Part shown: in pieces, positions 61,109 through 64,000 of the stretch
Position numbering within the stretch: position 1 is the first letter of the stretch
Layout: every line of letters begins with the position of its first letter
From: Rallus limicola
Lineage: Eukaryota; Chordata; Aves; Gruiformes; Rallidae
Direction of reading: 5' to 3'
Assembly (NCBI GenBank): GCA_022605955.1
Contig: JAKCOZ010000039.1
Coordinates: 1,736,001-1,800,000, forward strand
Length of the DNA: 64,000 bases
The notes under the pieces: model-generated
Told to the model about the DNA's origin: nothing
Seen by the model: only the letters and a program-made list of their open reading frames with translations
The model's database searches: none
Translations under genes and position numbers: made by a program

Positions 61109-64000
61109 GCTTTACATTTTAACTGAACAAAGGACCCTGGGGGTAGATGTTGGGGCACAGGGGCATTGACTAAGCCTTTTTAAGGAACTTTTTGGAGTTT
61201 AGTAATTAGTTAAGCTGCCAACACAGATGTAGCCCTGAGAGAAATTAAGAGAAAGGGAGGAAAAGAGAAGGAATATATTTGCAACTAAAATTCATGGTTC
61301 AGATTATACTATGGCTGGATTTCTTCTCTATTTTATTAAAAGTCTAAAGGGAGAGGACAAGTAAGGAATATGAAAACTAACAACTTCCAATGTGAATGGA
61401 AATGCTAGCATAGTTGGCTTCCTATTAGGATAACAATCAGGGTCTGAATAACCAAGAATCACTAAAAAACAAAGAAAGCATCTGCTAGACAAGTTCTTTG
61501 CCTCCTATACAGCACAGGACATAATGAGGCCCTTACTTGCAGAGCCACACTTCCTAAAACTAGATAACTTATAAAATACATTGCTCCCTCAGGTAAGGAA
61601 AATTTTAAAGCTTTTCAAGTAGCAGAATTAGCTAAGCTATTTGGTAGTGTTTCTCCTCCTAGGAGACTTCTCTTCTCAGCTGTTGCTTCAGCCTGGCAGC
61701 CCAGATGAAAGAACAGCCTAGAACAGAACAGATGAGGGACTCTGCAGGAGGGGGTAAAAAGATCATTTTCACACCATTCACAAGAATTGGATCCCTTGGC
61801 TGCATAGGGAGCTAAAATTAGCCTTCTCTACAGGCCTTCAACTTCTTAAGCATTTCTAAAAGCTCAGAGACTAGAATCATACTTCACGGAGCTGCAAGAA
61901 CCACCCTTACTGCAGTTTTGTTTGCATTGCTGAAGAAAGTAGAAGGATGTTAGGATGATGGCTTTTCCTGTTTTGATTTTGGGTTGGGTTTTTTTTCCCT
62001 ACTAGCACTTTGAATTAATTCCCTCACAGGAATGTAAAGCTTTGTGCTTTGTTTTGCCCCTCCCTCCCTGCTTCTCATAGTCTCTTTGTCCCGAGTCATT
62101 GTCTATCCACACAAGTGAAATATCAAAAAATCATGAGGATTTGTTGAAGTAGGTTGCAATCAAACAACTGCATTTCAGTTATTGGCAAAGGTGAAGTGAA
62201 TACCCCTTTCAAAAAGACATTTGCCCAGTCTTAAAAGAGCCTTAATGAAAAGTACTACTAATTAACAGCTAACTAACATTATCATAAATATTTTTGACAA
62301 AATGGCATGCATGAAAGTTCATCTGTTCTAGCAGCAGAAGCAAAATCAGATTAAAACCTTAATTAAAATATGAAGAAGAGGCTTGTCATGATCTTCAACA
62401 CAGTGGAAGATTCCTTTTTTGAAAATCAAGCTCTCTCTTGCTGTCAGATTACACTATGTTGTTAATGAGCCCTTTCATTTCTCCCTGCATAGCAATATAT
62501 TTAATCTTAGCTGCATATTTTAAATGATTGATGCTCCCCTAATTACATTTTATGATATATTGTGCTGTGCCACCTCTAATGAGTAGCAAACATGGCATTA
62601 CCTCACTAGTACTCAACCACAGAAATCAATAACTGACATTTATTCAATGAACTGCAAATTGTGATTCACTAGCTTCTCTTTGTGTTGAGTAAATTCTATC
62701 TGTAATTAATTTTCATGCATATCACAAATAGCAAATGTGTGTATGGGCTAACTTTAAAAGCAATTTGCTCTTTCCCTGGCTAATTACAGCGCAGCAAAAA
62801 CTCTCAGACCATGATTCAAAGGGCTGAGAAAAATCAATGGCTTGACAGAAGGCACCTCCTTAGACGGGTAGAACACAGTCATCATTTACGCTTTCAAGAA
62901 TACTTCAGAGCCATTTCCTAAGACAAGAGGTTGCTCCTGTCTTAGTGAATGAGTGTGGGTGGTATCATTTACAAACAATCTTGCCCACATATATATTTCC
63001 TTGTGCACAAGAATGAGAAAGAAACACCTCCTCATTAGCTTTGCTACCAGGAAACAAATACCCTACTATGAGAAATATATAAGTCCCTTTTTCAGAAGAC
63101 AAACTTTGTCAGGTGTCATCCAGAATGTATAACAAGGGAGCCAACTCACTGCTACCCACAAGCGACGGGTTTGCTTATAAGCAACATCAAAGTTGGAAAA
63201 ACTACTACTTGTTGTCCCTTTCCAAACTTCTGATTACATAGTATTTCCAAAGATCCCTTGTCTTCTATAGAATATAAAATTAATGTGAACGTATGGAGTT
63301 TATATAACCTACCCTAGGCAAAAGCAGGTCTCTATCAGCCTTGAATGGTTAATCCATAGACAAGCCTGCTAATGAGTTTGCTATTCTATTGAGGTTAATG
63401 AGCCCTTGAGCATCTGGTGAAGGCACAGACACTTAGCAATTAGTGTCTTTTATTCAAACCAGCTGACAGGCTAGGCAGTAGTTGATTCCTCGCTTTTATT
63501 ATATTGTTGCCATAGTACCTAGCATGCCAACTCTGAGCCTGCGTGCACTGGTTATGCTGGTTAAGAACAGATTCCTTCACCTTTATGCTGAGCCAAATGA
63601 TATAGGCTTTATGGAGTGGATTTGAACCGCAAAGTCTCCTCTCTGGTCTTTGTGTCTTGTATGCATGGTCAAGAAATCTCAGAACTGAACTCTTCCGCAA
63701 GAGACATCAGTTCAATTCACTTGAACTGTCAAAGGTCAAACAGGATAGGTAGCATATCAATACAACTGGCAGTGGAAAACCATTTTCTGTTCCCTGTTAG
63801 TGATACTAAGATATACGATGGCATCCGTACTAGAGCAGTATTCCTTCCCAGCATACGTTGTTTCACACATGTTGCCTCCTAAAACACAAAGATCATATGG
63901 GAAAGGCAGGATTTTAAGTTGCCTTTGTGCCTGTCTATGAAGCTGTGCCTGAAAAACAATTAATCTGTGATGAAAGTGTGAGGGACAAAGAGAAAAAAAT
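61109..64000. other. non-coding stretch, no gene recognised
   Basis: AT-rich, with several TAATTA and TAAT motifs around 62240-62830 and no recognisable element or gene. Confidence 0.55.

Noticed and set aside
1..64000. CRISPR arrays, tRNA or rRNA genes, bacterial-style operons, insertion sequences
   Set aside because: No evenly spaced direct repeats with unique spacers, no cloverleaf-type motifs and no dense ORF organisation were seen; everything fits vertebrate nuclear DNA.

Overview
The window looks like ordinary nuclear DNA from a vertebrate, most likely a bird. The evidence is CR1 LINE 3' ends of sauropsid type, three copies of a long LTR that I recall as widespread in bird genomes, A/C-rich runs typical of avian DNA, AT-rich composition, and no dense ORF organisation. 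I cannot name the species. I found no complete protein-coding gene, rRNA, tRNA, CRISPR array or bacterial/phage-type operon. The long open frames come from simple repeats or from LTR sequence; the rest are short and at the level expected by chance. The window is best read as an intergenic or deep-intronic segment.

Layout. Bases 1-3854 are non-coding with one weak old CR1 trace. At 3855-5278 a plus-strand CR1 fragment is split by a 1.15-kb LTR, with CR1 sequence on both sides and an ATGG duplication at the junctions. At about 8981-9475 there is a plus-strand endogenous-retrovirus LTR-like fragment with an AATAAA signal. A second copy of the 1-kb LTR lies at about 15263-16310 and a third at 50571-51566; all three are in the minus orientation. 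From about 16.3 kb to 39.3 kb I recognise almost no transposable element, only microsatellites. A CR1 3' fragment lies at 39270-39675, and a spectacular homopurine tract with successive pentamer blocks at 41616-42145. Further CR1 pieces are at 48190-48435 (plus) and 60948-61108 (minus).

Nothing here works together as a pathway. The observations most worth checking are the nested insertion, the degenerate array of about 47-bp periodicity inside the LTR family, the stepwise purine tract, a pair of co-oriented CTCF-like motifs near 43.2 kb, a sequence at 26.8 kb that matches a recursive-splice (ratchet) site, an apparent excess of POU-octamer motifs, and several short exon-like segments. The exon-like segments are individually weak and are offered only as candidates. 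I did not find a convincing undescribed system.
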